Assembly (NCBI GenBank): GCA_002328075.1
Contig: DCVT01000023.1
Location: 1-33,657 of the forward strand
Direction: 5' to 3'
DNA length: 33,657 nucleotides
DNA from: Anaerolineales bacterium UBA2181
Lineage (GTDB): Bacteria > Chloroflexota > Anaerolineae > Promineifilales > UBA4811
Part shown: positions 14,879 through 23,513 of the stretch, piece after piece
Layout: every line of letters begins with the position of its first letter
Position numbering within the stretch: position 1 is the stretch's first letter
Notes under the pieces: model-generated
What the model saw: only the letters and a program-made list of their open reading frames with translations
Told to the model about the DNA's origin: nothing
The model's database searches: none
Made by a program: the position numbers and the translations under genes

Positions 14879-15443
14879 GTGAGCCGCCTTTCACCACGTT
14901 TCGGGACAACCGCGCGGCTGCAAGCCGAGCCAGGCGCTCCAGGCACGGCCAACCATAAGCTACCTCGGTGGTTACCCAGCCTTCTCCCCAATCCATGGTC
15001 TGTTCACCAATGATGCAGCCGCCCAAGCCCTCATAGAAAGACCGTGCCCGGTTTCCGGCCAACATCCACAACATCAGCGAGCCGCATCCCTGCCGCAGTA
15101 GATGTTGTACCAGCGCCGCGACAAGCTGTCGGCCGACCCCCAGCCTCTGGGCCCAGGGGCGCACGTGCAACGCCACCAACTCACTGTCATAGGGTTCGAT
15201 GTCTGCCCGTCCCGCGCGACCGAGGGCATACCCGGCTATCTGGCCGCTCTCGCTCTCGGCGACCAGCAACAGCGGAGGTTCGTGGGCGCTCAGTAGGTCG
15301 CGCCAGTCCTGCTCCTGCTCCTCACACGCAAAGCGAGCCAAATAGCCGTCCGGGACCAGGCCGGTGTACGCCGAGCGATAGCTGTCCACCTGGATCCGTG
15401 CCAGCGCCGCACAGTCGTCATTTACCGCGGGCCGGATCTTCAT
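14856..15443 (-). CDS. GNAT-family N-acetyltransferase
   Basis: A 195-aa GNAT protein. Motif D and C lie in the N-terminal MKIRPAVNDDCAALARI and SYRSAYTGLVP; motif A, which binds acetyl-CoA, is VALHVRPWAQRLGVGRQLV (Q/R-x-x-G-x-G as QRLGVG), and motif B is NRARSFYEGLGG. Substrate not predictable. The ATG at 15443 is preceded by GGAGAAAGG. It overlaps the DapF-like gene by 26 bases upstream and the metallopeptidase by 23 downstream, so it sits inside an overlapping operon. Confidence 0.85.
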   Translation of the reverse strand: MKIRPAVNDDCAALARIQVDSYRSAYTGLVPDGYLARFACEEQEQDWRDLLSAHEPPLLLVAESESGQIAGYALGRAGRADIEPYDSELVALHVRPWAQRLGVGRQLVAALVQHLLRQGCGSLMLWMLAGNRARSFYEGLGGCIIGEQTMDWGEGWVTTEVAYGWPCLERLARLAAARLSRNVVKGGSHAGQHAD

Positions 15444-16341
15444 CGTGCCTTTCTCCAACTGTCACCCGATGGCCCGGAAGCGGAGCCGTCGCCGCTGGCT
15501 CAAGCCCGTCAAACATCTCCATGCACGCCACGCCCTCGCAGACCCGGGCGACTGAGCCGGTCAACGATGTCGACCCATCGGCCGAAACCACAACCTGCAC
15601 CGTACCGCCGGCCATCTGAACCGTCACCTCCGGGTCGACCAGGCCCAGCCGATGCGCCACCGAGGCCGCTGCGCAACTGCTGCTGCCGGACGCCAGTGTG
15701 TAGCTGGCGCCGCGCTCCCAGATCTCCACTTTCAGCGTAGACCAGCCCACAACCTGAACAAACTGCACATTCGTCCGGTTCGGAAAACGGGGCTCGCACT
15801 CGATCAAAGGTCCCAGTCTCTGCGCATCACCTGGGCCGACACTATCTCGCAGCAGAACACGGTGGGGATTGCCGAGCGTCACAGCCGAATATCGCGCTGT
15901 CTCACCCTGCACCATCATGACCTCGTCCAGCACCTCCCGCGCCGGCCCGCGGACCGGGATATCAGCGCTGAAAAAGCTCGCCTTCCCCATGTCAAGGCTG
16001 ATCAGGCGGCCGCCGGGATGGACTCGGGCGGTCACTCGCCTGGCGGGTGTCGCCACCAGAATAGGTTCTTCTCCCGCCAGGCCGCGATCCCACAGATAGC
16101 GGGCAAAGATCCGCAGCCCGTTGCCGCTAGTCTCCGCCTCGCTCCCATCAGGATTGATGACCCTCAAGCAGAAACCCGGTCCCGGTTGCTCCAGCGGACC
16201 GACCAGAACCCCGTCCCCGCCAACGCCGAAATGACGGTCTCACAGGCGTCGGACCTGGCCGGCTGTCAGCCCGGCGCCAGTTCCACCCGGATCCACCACC
16301 AGGTAATCGTTGCCCAGGGCGTGATATTTGGCGAAACGCAA
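15418..16341 (-). pseudogene. DapF-like epimerase with in-frame TGA and no catalytic Cys
   Basis: The frame of 308 codons has the full diaminopimelate-epimerase layout, starting at a TTG (16341) behind GGAAGGG: KYHALGNDYLVVDP, then RRL-stop-DRHFGVGGDGVL, NPDGSEAETSGNGLRIFARY, a GNPH motif, and LASGSSSCAAASVAHRLG. TGA at 16240-16242 (codon 34) occupies a place where relatives usually have Cys or Ala. Also, both catalytic cysteines of the family are serine: Ser72 (ETSGNG instead of Gln-Cys-Gly-Asn-Gly) and Ser218 (ASGSSS instead of Cys-Gly-Thr-Gly). It would therefore not act as a standard DapF even if read through. Restart at a TTG or GTG near 16167 would omit the N-terminal core strand. Confidence 0.75.
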
Positions 16342-16458
16342 AGAGAACCCTTCCTAACCGGTGCCTATTGCCACCGGTAACCGGTTGCATTGTAGGACGG
16401 AACCTGGTTGAACGCAAAACGGCTGCCAAGGAGACCCATCGCCGGCCTTGTCCACCTC

Positions 16459-16965
16459 CTATAGCCGTCTGTTCCCCGCCACGCTCAGTCCGGACGGTTC
16501 GAGTACGCGCCTCAGGATCTGTCGCGAGGTGTGATCTGGCCCATCAGGAGCGGGCCCGGCCGCCCGGAATCCTAAGTGTTGGTAAAACCGGAGCGCCGGT
16601 TCACCCGCCGGGTGGTCGTCCCCGAATGTGGTAACGATCAACTCGGCCGGGGTGATCACCGTGTCAAAGAAGTGCTCCACCAGGGCCTGCCCGATGCCGG
16701 ACCGGCGATGACCGTGAGTCACGGCCAGCCACCCGATGACATGCACCGGCGGCTTGAAGGAGCACAGCAGCCCGCCCAGCAGCGGTGCCCCAACCGGACC
16801 GTTCGCCTCCCGAACGCAAAATGCCGTGCCACGGCCGATGTTCCGCTGTAGTACAGCCTGGAAATTCGGATCGTTGACCATGGGGCCGAACAAGGGTTCC
16901 ACCTCACGGGTCAGTTCCAGCCACGCCGGGATGTCACCTGGTTCGGCAACCGCAACAAGGGTCAT
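16459..16965 (-). CDS. GNAT-family N-acetyltransferase
   Basis: A 168-aa GNAT. Motif A is WLAVTHGHRRSGIGQALVEH (R-R-x-G-I-G binds the acetyl-CoA pyrophosphate), and motif B is EPALRFYQHLGFRAAG. The N-terminus MTLVAVAEPGDIPAWLELTR follows the family's first strand and helix. Substrate unknown. The ATG at 16965 has no strong ribosome-binding site. It precedes the broken DapF-like gene by about 120 bases, and the ABC-2 permease ends 86 bases upstream on the same strand. Confidence 0.85.
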   Translation of the reverse strand: MTLVAVAEPGDIPAWLELTREVEPLFGPMVNDPNFQAVLQRNIGRGTAFCVREANGPVGAPLLGGLLCSFKPPVHVIGWLAVTHGHRRSGIGQALVEHFFDTVITPAELIVTTFGDDHPAGEPALRFYQHLGFRAAGPAPDGPDHTSRQILRRVLEPSGLSVAGNRRL

Positions 16966-17051
16966 CGGCTATTCGTGCCGCCCCGAGAATCTCGGACCGT
17001 CAAGGCCCCCGCGAGGACGGCCAATTGGCGGATGCATCGGCGGACCTGAGA

Positions 17052-17789
17052 TTACACGATCCATTTGCGGTGAACGTTGCGCAGGCTGACGATAAAAAGC
17101 GCCAGGCAGAAACCGATGAGGATCATCAGGTTCAGGCCGGTCGGAAGCATGCTCTGCCCCAGGATCCCCTGGCGAAGAATGTCCACGCCATAGGTGAGGG
17201 GAAGGGCAAAGGCTAGCGGCCGTAGAAACGCGGGCAGAGCGGAAATAGGGAAAAATAGCCCGCAGAGAAAGATCATGGGAAAGCGGAAAAAGTTGGAAAA
17301 CGTCTGCGCTTCAAAGACCTCACTGACCGAGACGGCGATAAAGAGACCCAGAAAAGTCGAGGCGATGGCCACCAACAGCACAGCGGGCAACACCGTCATC
17401 CAGGCTATCCGCGAAAGGTCGGTGAGAAACTGGGCCAGCAGGATGGGCACGAAAGCGTTGAAAACCCCAAACAGGATGGCACCGCTAGTCTTGGCCAGCA
17501 TGAGGAGACTCAAAGGTATAGGGGCCAGCAACAAACGGTCGAACGAGCGGTTCTTTTTCTCAAAGGTCACAGTGACCGCCAGCATAGAGGTGGTGCCGAA
17601 AAGGACCGATATGGCCACCACGCCAGGCAGCAAGTCAAGAACGCTATCCAAGCCACGACCCGACCTGATGAAGAACATCCCGGTCCAGGCAACCGGGAAA
17701 ATCAGGCCCCAACTGACATTGGGCGGTTTGAGATAGTAGGCGCGCACGTCCTTGAACATGATGCTCCAGAAAGCAATCCACTGGTTCAC
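17052..17789 (-). CDS. ABC-2 type exporter permease
   Basis: A 245-aa permease with six transmembrane segments. The N-terminal amphipathic segment (WIAFWSIMFKDVRAYYLKPP) and the later LIFPVAWTGMFF are typical of the ABC-2 group that includes NodJ, DrrB and YadH. The conserved ABC-2 signature region is FRFPMIFLCGLFFPISALPAF followed by RPLAFALPLTYGVDILRQ. Its start overlaps the ATPase stop as ATGA, so the two form one transporter, translated together. Substrate unknown; relatives export drugs, polyketides or polysaccharides. Confidence 0.85.
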   Translation of the reverse strand: MNQWIAFWSIMFKDVRAYYLKPPNVSWGLIFPVAWTGMFFIRSGRGLDSVLDLLPGVVAISVLFGTTSMLAVTVTFEKKNRSFDRLLLAPIPLSLLMLAKTSGAILFGVFNAFVPILLAQFLTDLSRIAWMTVLPAVLLVAIASTFLGLFIAVSVSEVFEAQTFSNFFRFPMIFLCGLFFPISALPAFLRPLAFALPLTYGVDILRQGILGQSMLPTGLNLMILIGFCLALFIVSLRNVHRKWIV

Positions 17790-18772
17790 TGTCCGCCTCC
17801 GCCCTTTTCCTTTTTCATGGCATCCAGGTCGATACCTGTGATGCGCACAAAGACATCCTCCAACGACGGCCTGAGCCGGCGCGCTTCGATAACCTCGCCG
17901 CCCTGGTCCTCGATGGACCGCACCAACGGGCCGATGCTGATGGTGTCAGATGATTCGACACGCACCTGGTCGGCGGACGCGGCCTGGAACGTGAACTGGG
18001 GATACGCTCCCGCGAGGTGGTTGCACAGTCCCTCCACCGAACCGGAAACGGTGATCAGCATGGCCCGCCTCTGTCGGACGGGTTGCAGCAGGTTGACCAC
18101 ACTGTCAATCTCGACGATTCTTCCCTGCACGACAAAGGCGATGCGCTCGCACAGCCTTTCAGCCTCCTCGATGTAGTGAGTGGTCAAAAAAATGGTCGTG
18201 CCGGCGCGGTGTAGGTCGGCAATCAGTTGGCGGATCTGGCGGGCGCTGGCTACGTCGATGCCGGTAGTGGGTTCGTCCAAGAAGAGGATGGGCGGTCGGT
18301 GAATAATGCCCGCAGCAATGGTGAGTTTGCGTTTCATGCCCTTGGAGTAACCGGCAAATTTGCGATCGGCCGCTCCCTCCAGGCCGAAAACCTCCAGCAG
18401 CTCTCTGGCGCGCATCTGACGTTCCGCCTGGCGCATGCCATACAGCGCGGCACAGAAACAGAGGTTGTCGTAACCGGAAAGCTCGGGATATAGGTTGCTC
18501 TCATCCGGAACCACCCCGATGAGGTGCTGAGCCGCCTTTGGATTCTTGGCGCATTCCCGACCGGCAATCCGAATGGCTCCAGAATCCGGCCGGGCCAGCC
18601 CGGTGAGCAGACTGATGGTGGTCGTCTTGCCTGCGCCGTTGGGCCCGAGAAAGCCGAAAAGCTCTCCGTGATTCACGGCAAACGACAGCCCATCCACGGC
18701 GGTGACCTCTTTATACCGTTTGGTTAACTCTTCTACCCGGATGAGGGGGTCTGGATCATTGATTATTCGCAT
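17786..18772 (-). CDS. ABC transporter ATP-binding protein (DrrA-like)
   Basis: A 328-aa ATPase with Walker A GPNGAGKTT, signature YSKGMKRKL, Walker B ILFLDEPTTGID and the switch histidine in LTTHYIEEAE. A C-terminal extension of about 90 residues, with AGAYPQFTFQAASADQVRVE and RPSLEDVFVRITG, is that of the DrrA/CcmA multidrug group. The first ATG candidate with a plausible ribosome-binding site is 18772 (MRIINDPD); a frame extending further upstream has no matching family sequence. Paired with the overlapping permease. Confidence 0.88.
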   Translation of the reverse strand: MRIINDPDPLIRVEELTKRYKEVTAVDGLSFAVNHGELFGFLGPNGAGKTTTISLLTGLARPDSGAIRIAGRECAKNPKAAQHLIGVVPDESNLYPELSGYDNLCFCAALYGMRQAERQMRARELLEVFGLEGAADRKFAGYSKGMKRKLTIAAGIIHRPPILFLDEPTTGIDVASARQIRQLIADLHRAGTTIFLTTHYIEEAERLCERIAFVVQGRIVEIDSVVNLLQPVRQRRAMLITVSGSVEGLCNHLAGAYPQFTFQAASADQVRVESSDTISIGPLVRSIEDQGGEVIEARRLRPSLEDVFVRITGIDLDAMKKEKGGGGQ

Positions 18773-19312
18773 CGGCTCATGAGCTCCAATTGTACTCTCC
18801 TCCGAATCGATGGGCCGGGCCTCCGGTACGCAACGTGGTCGGTCATGGGCTGCCATTGTACCATACAGCGGAGCCGTTGCTGGCGTGAGGTTATGGCACA
18901 GGTGTGGGGCATGACACCAACCGCGCCCGCCGGCAAGGGTTGTCTGGCACAGCCTGACGACCCCGGCCGGCGGGAATGATTTGACCCTAGCATGGTGCCG
19001 GCCGGTCCGGCCTTCGCTTCTTCACCAAATCGTCCACCGTCTTGCGCTCGTGAGCGCGATAGTATGCCAGGACATTGATCACATCCTGCCAAGTGAACAA
19101 CCGCTATGGCTGCCATTCCAATTCCAGGGCGAGACCGAATAGCTGATTGGTAGGCGTGTGTTCTTCCGTATTCGGAGTTATACCCATGCTCCCATGTCGG
19201 GATATCTGCACCGATCTACCTGGCAACCGGCCGCAGCATACCAAGGTTTTCGAGCAAGAGCCAGCGAGCGAGACCGTGTCGGTATCGGTTCCGAAACGCA
19301 CCCACCTCTTGG
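18773..19312. other. Decayed stretch without intact genes
   Basis: No intact gene is visible in these 540 bases. On the minus strand around 18985-19085 one frame, opening right after a stop, reads LFTWQDVINVLAYYRAHERK and then TVDDLVKKRRPDRHH, which looks like a genuine short protein remnant with normal coding bias. On the same strand, 19104-19300 reads NTEEHTPTNQLFGLALELEW and related sequence before a stop. I cannot assign either. The area seems to be a graveyard of disrupted genes. Confidence 0.4.
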
Positions 19313-20107
19313 TTACGCACCCCCTGCGTTTTGTGCCCGCGTGCGCAGAAGGGTCCGCACCGACCGTCGCCGGAGGTACTCCTCGGCCGCCACGCTTACC
19401 AGGCGGGCAATCCGACGCCACCGGCGTTGCCGTGCCAACGCCGGTCGGGGCAGGCTCATCTCCCGTGGCGGCACGGTACCGCCAGCTGGGAGCTGCCACA
19501 CGACAAATTCACGTCGTTTCATGCCCTGCCTGGCTGCTCCCGCCTGCCCCTGTCCATTTGTTCGGGTGCGGTGTTTGCCCGCTAGCTCCAGGTCGTTCCG
19601 CGGGCCACTAAGCGGCCGCCTGCGGAACTGCACTCGCCCGAGCGGCGGTGCACTGCTGACGCTCATGAGGCGCGGCGCCCGCGCGGCGCAGAAGACTCGC
19701 TCGCCCGCCGGTTCGGATCGCCGGGTCGGGAACGGCCAAACGGCCGCCTCGCGCAGGTGCCTCAGCCGGACCAGCGCGGCCCCGTAGCTATCGTTCTGCT
19801 CGGACCACTCTACCAAGCGCTCGCAGGGAAACGCCTCGCATCCGCTGCAGTCGCGGAGGCCTCGCTGGTCCACGCAGCACAGCAGAATCCAGCAGTCGGC
19901 CGACCAGTGCGTGTCCCGGTCTCCCAGGCAACCGGTGCAGTACATCTTGCGTTCCATGACCTGCGCCATCCCTTCGCCCTCGGCGAGCCAGCCCTGACGC
20001 GTGAACCAATCGATGACCACCTGGGCAGCGGCCGGATCGGCTGGCGCTCGCCGGATCTCGCACGCGCCGCAGTCCAGTCCGCACGCCGCCATCAAACCCG
20101 TTTCCAT
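19313..20107 (-). CDS. DUF3795 cysteine-rich protein with foreign run-on tail
   Basis: Residues 1-125 are a compact DUF3795-type domain: AACGLDCGACEIRR at the start, then YCTGCLGDRDTHWSADCW, LLCC and DCSGCEAFPCERLVEW, with paired cysteines that probably bind zinc or a cluster. Relatives are about this length, and homology ends near LRHLREA (about base 19738). The remaining 140 codons are low-complexity Arg/Pro/Ala sequence, ending in a stretch that is homologous to the DinB-like gene at 23 kb. I infer that the original stop was lost through a deletion or frameshift and that the frame now runs into neighbouring debris. Start: ATG at 20107 with GGAGGG four bases upstream. Function unknown. Confidence 0.65.
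   Translation of the reverse strand: METGLMAACGLDCGACEIRRAPADPAAAQVVIDWFTRQGWLAEGEGMAQVMERKMYCTGCLGDRDTHWSADCWILLCCVDQRGLRDCSGCEAFPCERLVEWSEQNDSYGAALVRLRHLREAAVWPFPTRRSEPAGERVFCAARAPRLMSVSSAPPLGRVQFRRRPLSGPRNDLELAGKHRTRTNGQGQAGAARQGMKRREFVVWQLPAGGTVPPREMSLPRPALARQRRWRRIARLVSVAAEEYLRRRSVRTLLRTRAQNAGGA
19319..19403 (-). pseudogene. Remnant of a DinB-like gene
   Basis: On the minus strand this stretch reads SVAAEEYLRRRSVRTLLRTR, matching SVANEEYIRRRSIGRLLRFE of the intact DinB-like protein at 23034-23513. The underlying DNA, 19362-19403 against 23113-23154, agrees at about 36 of 42 positions by eye. Nothing else of the gene is recognisable here, so it is a fragment of a former duplicate, now forming the C-terminal tail of the DUF3795 frame. 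Confidence 0.65.
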
Positions 20108-20679
20108 ACCGCCCTCCCTCGCTCAGGCCGAATCCTTTGCGAGATCAGAAACGACAGCCGAATCGGGTCAAATGCGAATCAACCACGGCCGAAAAAGGAA
20201 CCCGCAACTCCGACGTCCTCATGATGCGCCCAACTGACTGATGCCGGGCCCGTGCGCATCGTTGGCCACAGCTACCCGACCGGGAAAGCTCGCAGGCGAT
20301 GGGACACCTGTGCGATCGGGGCCGCCCTGGCCCGGGGGAGCCTCCGGCCAATCGTACACCGTGGAGCCCCAACGCTGCCGTGGTGAGCCCGCAGGCCGAT
20401 GACAAACACGCAGACGTGCTCCGCTCCCTCGAATTGCATGAGCGCCCGCGCCCTTGGCTCCATGGGGTTTGCCGGGAATCCATCCAGTCGGACCACGCTA
20501 ACGAAACAGCGGCCGCCGTACACCGACCATAGAACTAGCCCGGCCAGTGTCGGTGTCAGGCTGCCTAACGCGTCAGCGGCACCAGGCCTGGCGGCCACGG
20601 ACCCCGTGTGCCATCGAAGAATCCCCGACCACCATCGGCTGCTCGCGGAGGGTCGCAGGCCGGAAGACGAGGGACAACC
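20108..20679. other. Gap with one doubtful ORF
   Basis: Between the DUF3795 gene and the ABC exporter there is no gene I can name. A minus-strand frame at 20272-20598 (about 108 codons) contains a protein-like core (GLVLWSVYGGRCFVSVVRLD, then PRARALMQFEGAEHVCVFVI) but has no ribosome-binding site, only moderate coding bias, and no family I know. It could be another decayed gene. Confidence 0.35.
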
Positions 20680-22485
20680 CTATGAGACCACGCTGGCTCG
20701 CCGGCCGACTCGGCTGCCAACCGCGTTACTGATCAGCCAGCGCGGCTCGCTGTCCAGTTGAACCTCATTGAGATGCCGGTAGAGCCCATCCGTGGCCATC
20801 AACGCTTCGTGCCTGCCCTGCTCGACGATCCGGCCGTCTTCCAGCACGACGATATAGTCCGCATTGCGGATGGTCGACAGCCGGTGGGCGATGACGATCG
20901 TCGTCCGGCCGACCATCAGCCGCTCCAACGCCTGCTGAATCAGCATCTCGGTTTCGGTGTCGACCGAGGAGGTCGCTTCGTCCAGGATCAGGACGGGTGC
21001 GTCCTTGAGCACTGCCCGGGCGATAGCCAACCGCTGCCTTTGCCCGCCCGATAGCTTGACGCCGCGCTCACCGATCAGCGTGTCGTACCCATCGGGCAAC
21101 TGCACGATGAACTGGTGGGCGTTGGCGACCTGAGCCGCATGGATCATCTCCTCTTCGGTGGCATCGGGGCGGCCAAAGAGGATGTTCTCTCGCACCGTGC
21201 CATGAAAGAGAAACACGTCCTGCAACACGATGCTGATCTGTCGGCGCAAGCTTGCCAGCGTCAGATTGCGGATGTCCGTCCCATCCAGGGTAATGCAGCC
21301 AACGCACACGTCGTAGAATCGTGGGATGAGCATGGCCAGGGTGGTCTTGCCCACGCCGGTCGGCCCGACCAGGGCTACCACAGAACCCGGTGCAATATCC
21401 AGGTCAATCTGGTCCAGCACCGTGTCGCCGACGGAGTAGCGAAACCCCACGTTCTGCAAACGGATCGCTCCACCTGCCCGGCCGGGTAGATCAAATGCGT
21501 CGGCGAGATCGGCCACATCGGGTTCTTCTTCAAGCAGTTCGGCGACACGCTCAACACCGGCCAGGGCCTGCTGAACGCTCTCCCACACACCGCTCAGGGC
21601 GCGCACCGGCTGGTAGAGCATTTCCAGGTAGAGAAAGTAGGCCACCAGGTCAGCCAGGGGCAGCGTCTGATGGAGCACCATGCGTCCGCCAAAGTAGATC
21701 AGGACGATGGTGCCCAGCGCCGAGGCGAACTCGACAAAGGGGTGAAACACCGCCATGAGGCGCAGTGCACGGAGCATCGAGTCGCGATAGCCTACGATGC
21801 GTTGCCAAATGTGGGTGGCCTCGGCCTCCTCTCGGGTGAACGCCTTGATCTCGCGGATGCCGGAAAGGTTATCGTTTAGCGCGGCATTAAGCTCACCTAG
21901 CTCTACCTGGCGCTGGCGAAACGCCGGCCGGACATATCGGGCAAAACCCCGCATGGCGAGCACAATCAGCGGGATCGGGATCATGCTAAGTAGCGCCAAT
22001 TGCCAGCTCATGCTCACCAGCACGGCCGTGACGCCGGCCAGCATCAGCACATTAACCAGCACGTCTGGAATGGCGTGGGCTATCAACTGCTCGATCAGGT
22101 CCGAATCATTGATCGTGCGGGACATCAGCTGGCCCGTCTGCTTGTCCTCGTAAAAGCGAAGCGAGAGTCGCTGGAGATGTTGGTAAACCTGGGACCGGAC
22201 GTCGGCGACCACGTTCCAGCCGGCCACGTGCGCCATGTAGCTGCGCACAAACTGCAGGCCGGCGCGCCCCACATAGACCACCAGCGCCAGCAACGCCAAC
22301 TGGCTGATGATCGCCATCGCCTCCGGCCCGGCCGAAGGATCGGTGACTGTGTTGATCATCGTCCTGACCAGCCACGGCGCCAGCAGCTGAACACCCACCA
22401 GCAACACCATGCCCCCCACAGTCAACACCAATGGCCATTTGTATTTTATAGCGTGTTGGTAGACAAAACCCAGCGATGGTCTCAC
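20680..22485 (-). CDS. ABC exporter, MsbA-like fused permease-ATPase
   Basis: A 601-aa half-transporter. Residues about 15-310 form the six-helix exporter domain, with the coupling-helix region RSQVYQHLQRLSLRFYEDKQ and TGQLMSRTINDSDLIEQL. The ATPase domain (about 340-580) has Walker A GPTGVGKTT, signature LSGGQRQRLA, Walker B PVLILDEATSSVD and the switch His in IVIAHRLSTIRN. It likely works as a homodimer, flipping lipids or exporting drugs. The start is a GTG at 22485 behind AGAGGAAG. No partner half-transporter is adjacent. Confidence 0.9.
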   Translation of the reverse strand: MRPSLGFVYQHAIKYKWPLVLTVGGMVLLVGVQLLAPWLVRTMINTVTDPSAGPEAMAIISQLALLALVVYVGRAGLQFVRSYMAHVAGWNVVADVRSQVYQHLQRLSLRFYEDKQTGQLMSRTINDSDLIEQLIAHAIPDVLVNVLMLAGVTAVLVSMSWQLALLSMIPIPLIVLAMRGFARYVRPAFRQRQVELGELNAALNDNLSGIREIKAFTREEAEATHIWQRIVGYRDSMLRALRLMAVFHPFVEFASALGTIVLIYFGGRMVLHQTLPLADLVAYFLYLEMLYQPVRALSGVWESVQQALAGVERVAELLEEEPDVADLADAFDLPGRAGGAIRLQNVGFRYSVGDTVLDQIDLDIAPGSVVALVGPTGVGKTTLAMLIPRFYDVCVGCITLDGTDIRNLTLASLRRQISIVLQDVFLFHGTVRENILFGRPDATEEEMIHAAQVANAHQFIVQLPDGYDTLIGERGVKLSGGQRQRLAIARAVLKDAPVLILDEATSSVDTETEMLIQQALERLMVGRTTIVIAHRLSTIRNADYIVVLEDGRIVEQGRHEALMATDGLYRHLNEVQLDSEPRWLISNAVGSRVGRRASVVS

Positions 22486-23033
22486 TACTTCCTCTATTCC
22501 TTGCGGTGGATCGGCCGGTTACCCGGTGCGACCGCGACGATCGCAGATATCAAGCCCTCCCGGAAGTGTGGGGGTCTGCGCCGCTTCTGCCAGCGCGCCG
22601 ACCGCCTGCACGCAGGGGCGTGCCCAACCTGTCCACCAATCTGAACCTGATGGCGGGATTGTACCGTAACCAACACCCGCCGGCAAAGAGCAGCCGTTGG
22701 CCGGGAAATTGCGCTCGGGTGTCGGCCGTCAGCCCGGTCAGAAACTGAACCCGCTCACGACGCTCGCGTGGCATTGACGAACCAGCATCGTGAGCAGCCG
22801 ATAGGTCACCGGATTGGAGATTGGCCCCGGACTCTCGCGCACCGACGACGACGCTGGAAATGACCCAAGCCGGGCCAAGATCGCCAGCCTTCACGACCGG
22901 TCGGTAGCAGAGGGGACTCGTTCCAGACTGGCAACTAGAGCGCGACAAGCAGGAGGTTGACCATCCCATGACCAACCAACTTGGCCCGCTGACCTGCGCA
23001 AGCGGGCAGCTTAGAAGCGGAGGTTCAGGGATT
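22486..23033. other. Intergenic stretch without a supportable gene
   Basis: These 548 bases separate the ABC exporter from the DinB-like gene, both leftward. A long minus-strand frame crosses it, but it has no initiator with a ribosome-binding site, no domain, and overlaps the DinB coding sequence out of frame. The promoter of the ABC gene must lie here; I cannot pick a clear -35/-10 pair. Confidence 0.45.
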
Positions 23034-23513
23034 TCAGCGCTCCCGGAACGCCTCGACCTGCTGGCGATGCACTCCTTCGTCCCTGGCCTCGAACCGCAGC
23101 AGCCTCCCGATTGACCTTCGCCGGATGTACTCCTCGTTCGCCACGCTCTCCAGGTAGGCGATGAGCTGCCGATGCGAATCATCCAGCAGTTCCAGCAACT
23201 CGTTCCAGTCATCGCGCCGGTAACGTTCCACCAACAGCGCGTTGTAGGTCTGCCAATCGTGGTCGCGATACCGCGAAAAGCTGGGCCTACGGCCGGCCAG
23301 AATCTCGCCGACCGCTTCTTGGTTGGTATGGTCCCACCCTACCAGGTGCGCGAGCAGCTCCTTGGCCGACCACACTCCGATGAAAGCAGTGTCCCGCTCG
23401 GCCGGCGGTAGGGTATCGACCGCGTCCAGCAGCGCCCGGCGCGCCCTGACCAGTCCGGTGATGACCCTGTCCTTGGTTGCCTGAGTTGCTCCGCCCCGGC
23501 TGACGCCGGTCAT
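23034..23513 (-). CDS. DinB-like / ClbS-DfsB family protein
   Basis: A 159-aa four-helix-bundle protein. GVWSAKELLAHLVGWDHTN carries the family's first conserved His, in the usual W-S-x-K-E/D-x-x-x-H-L-x-x-W-D/E motif of DfsB/ClbS, and EARDEGVHRQQVEAFRER is the last helix with His. ClbS is a colibactin-inactivating member; DinB proteins in general bind metal and use thiol cofactors. I cannot predict a substrate. The start at 23513 overlaps the stop of the phosphoesterase gene as ATGA, with GGGAG six bases upstream, so it is coupled to it. A fragment of a second copy lies near 19.4 kb. Confidence 0.78.
   Translation of the reverse strand: MTGVSRGGATQATKDRVITGLVRARRALLDAVDTLPPAERDTAFIGVWSAKELLAHLVGWDHTNQEAVGEILAGRRPSFSRYRDHDWQTYNALLVERYRRDDWNELLELLDDSHRQLIAYLESVANEEYIRRRSIGRLLRFEARDEGVHRQQVEAFRER

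Noticed and set aside
4070..16250. Recoding of TGA as Trp or Cys
   Set aside because: Other genes here end at TGA in the normal way, the expected residue differs between the two sites, and a third gene is broken by TAA.
22550..23212. A 220-codon minus-strand frame before the DinB-like gene
   Set aside because: It overlaps DinB out of frame, lacks a start site and has low-complexity content.
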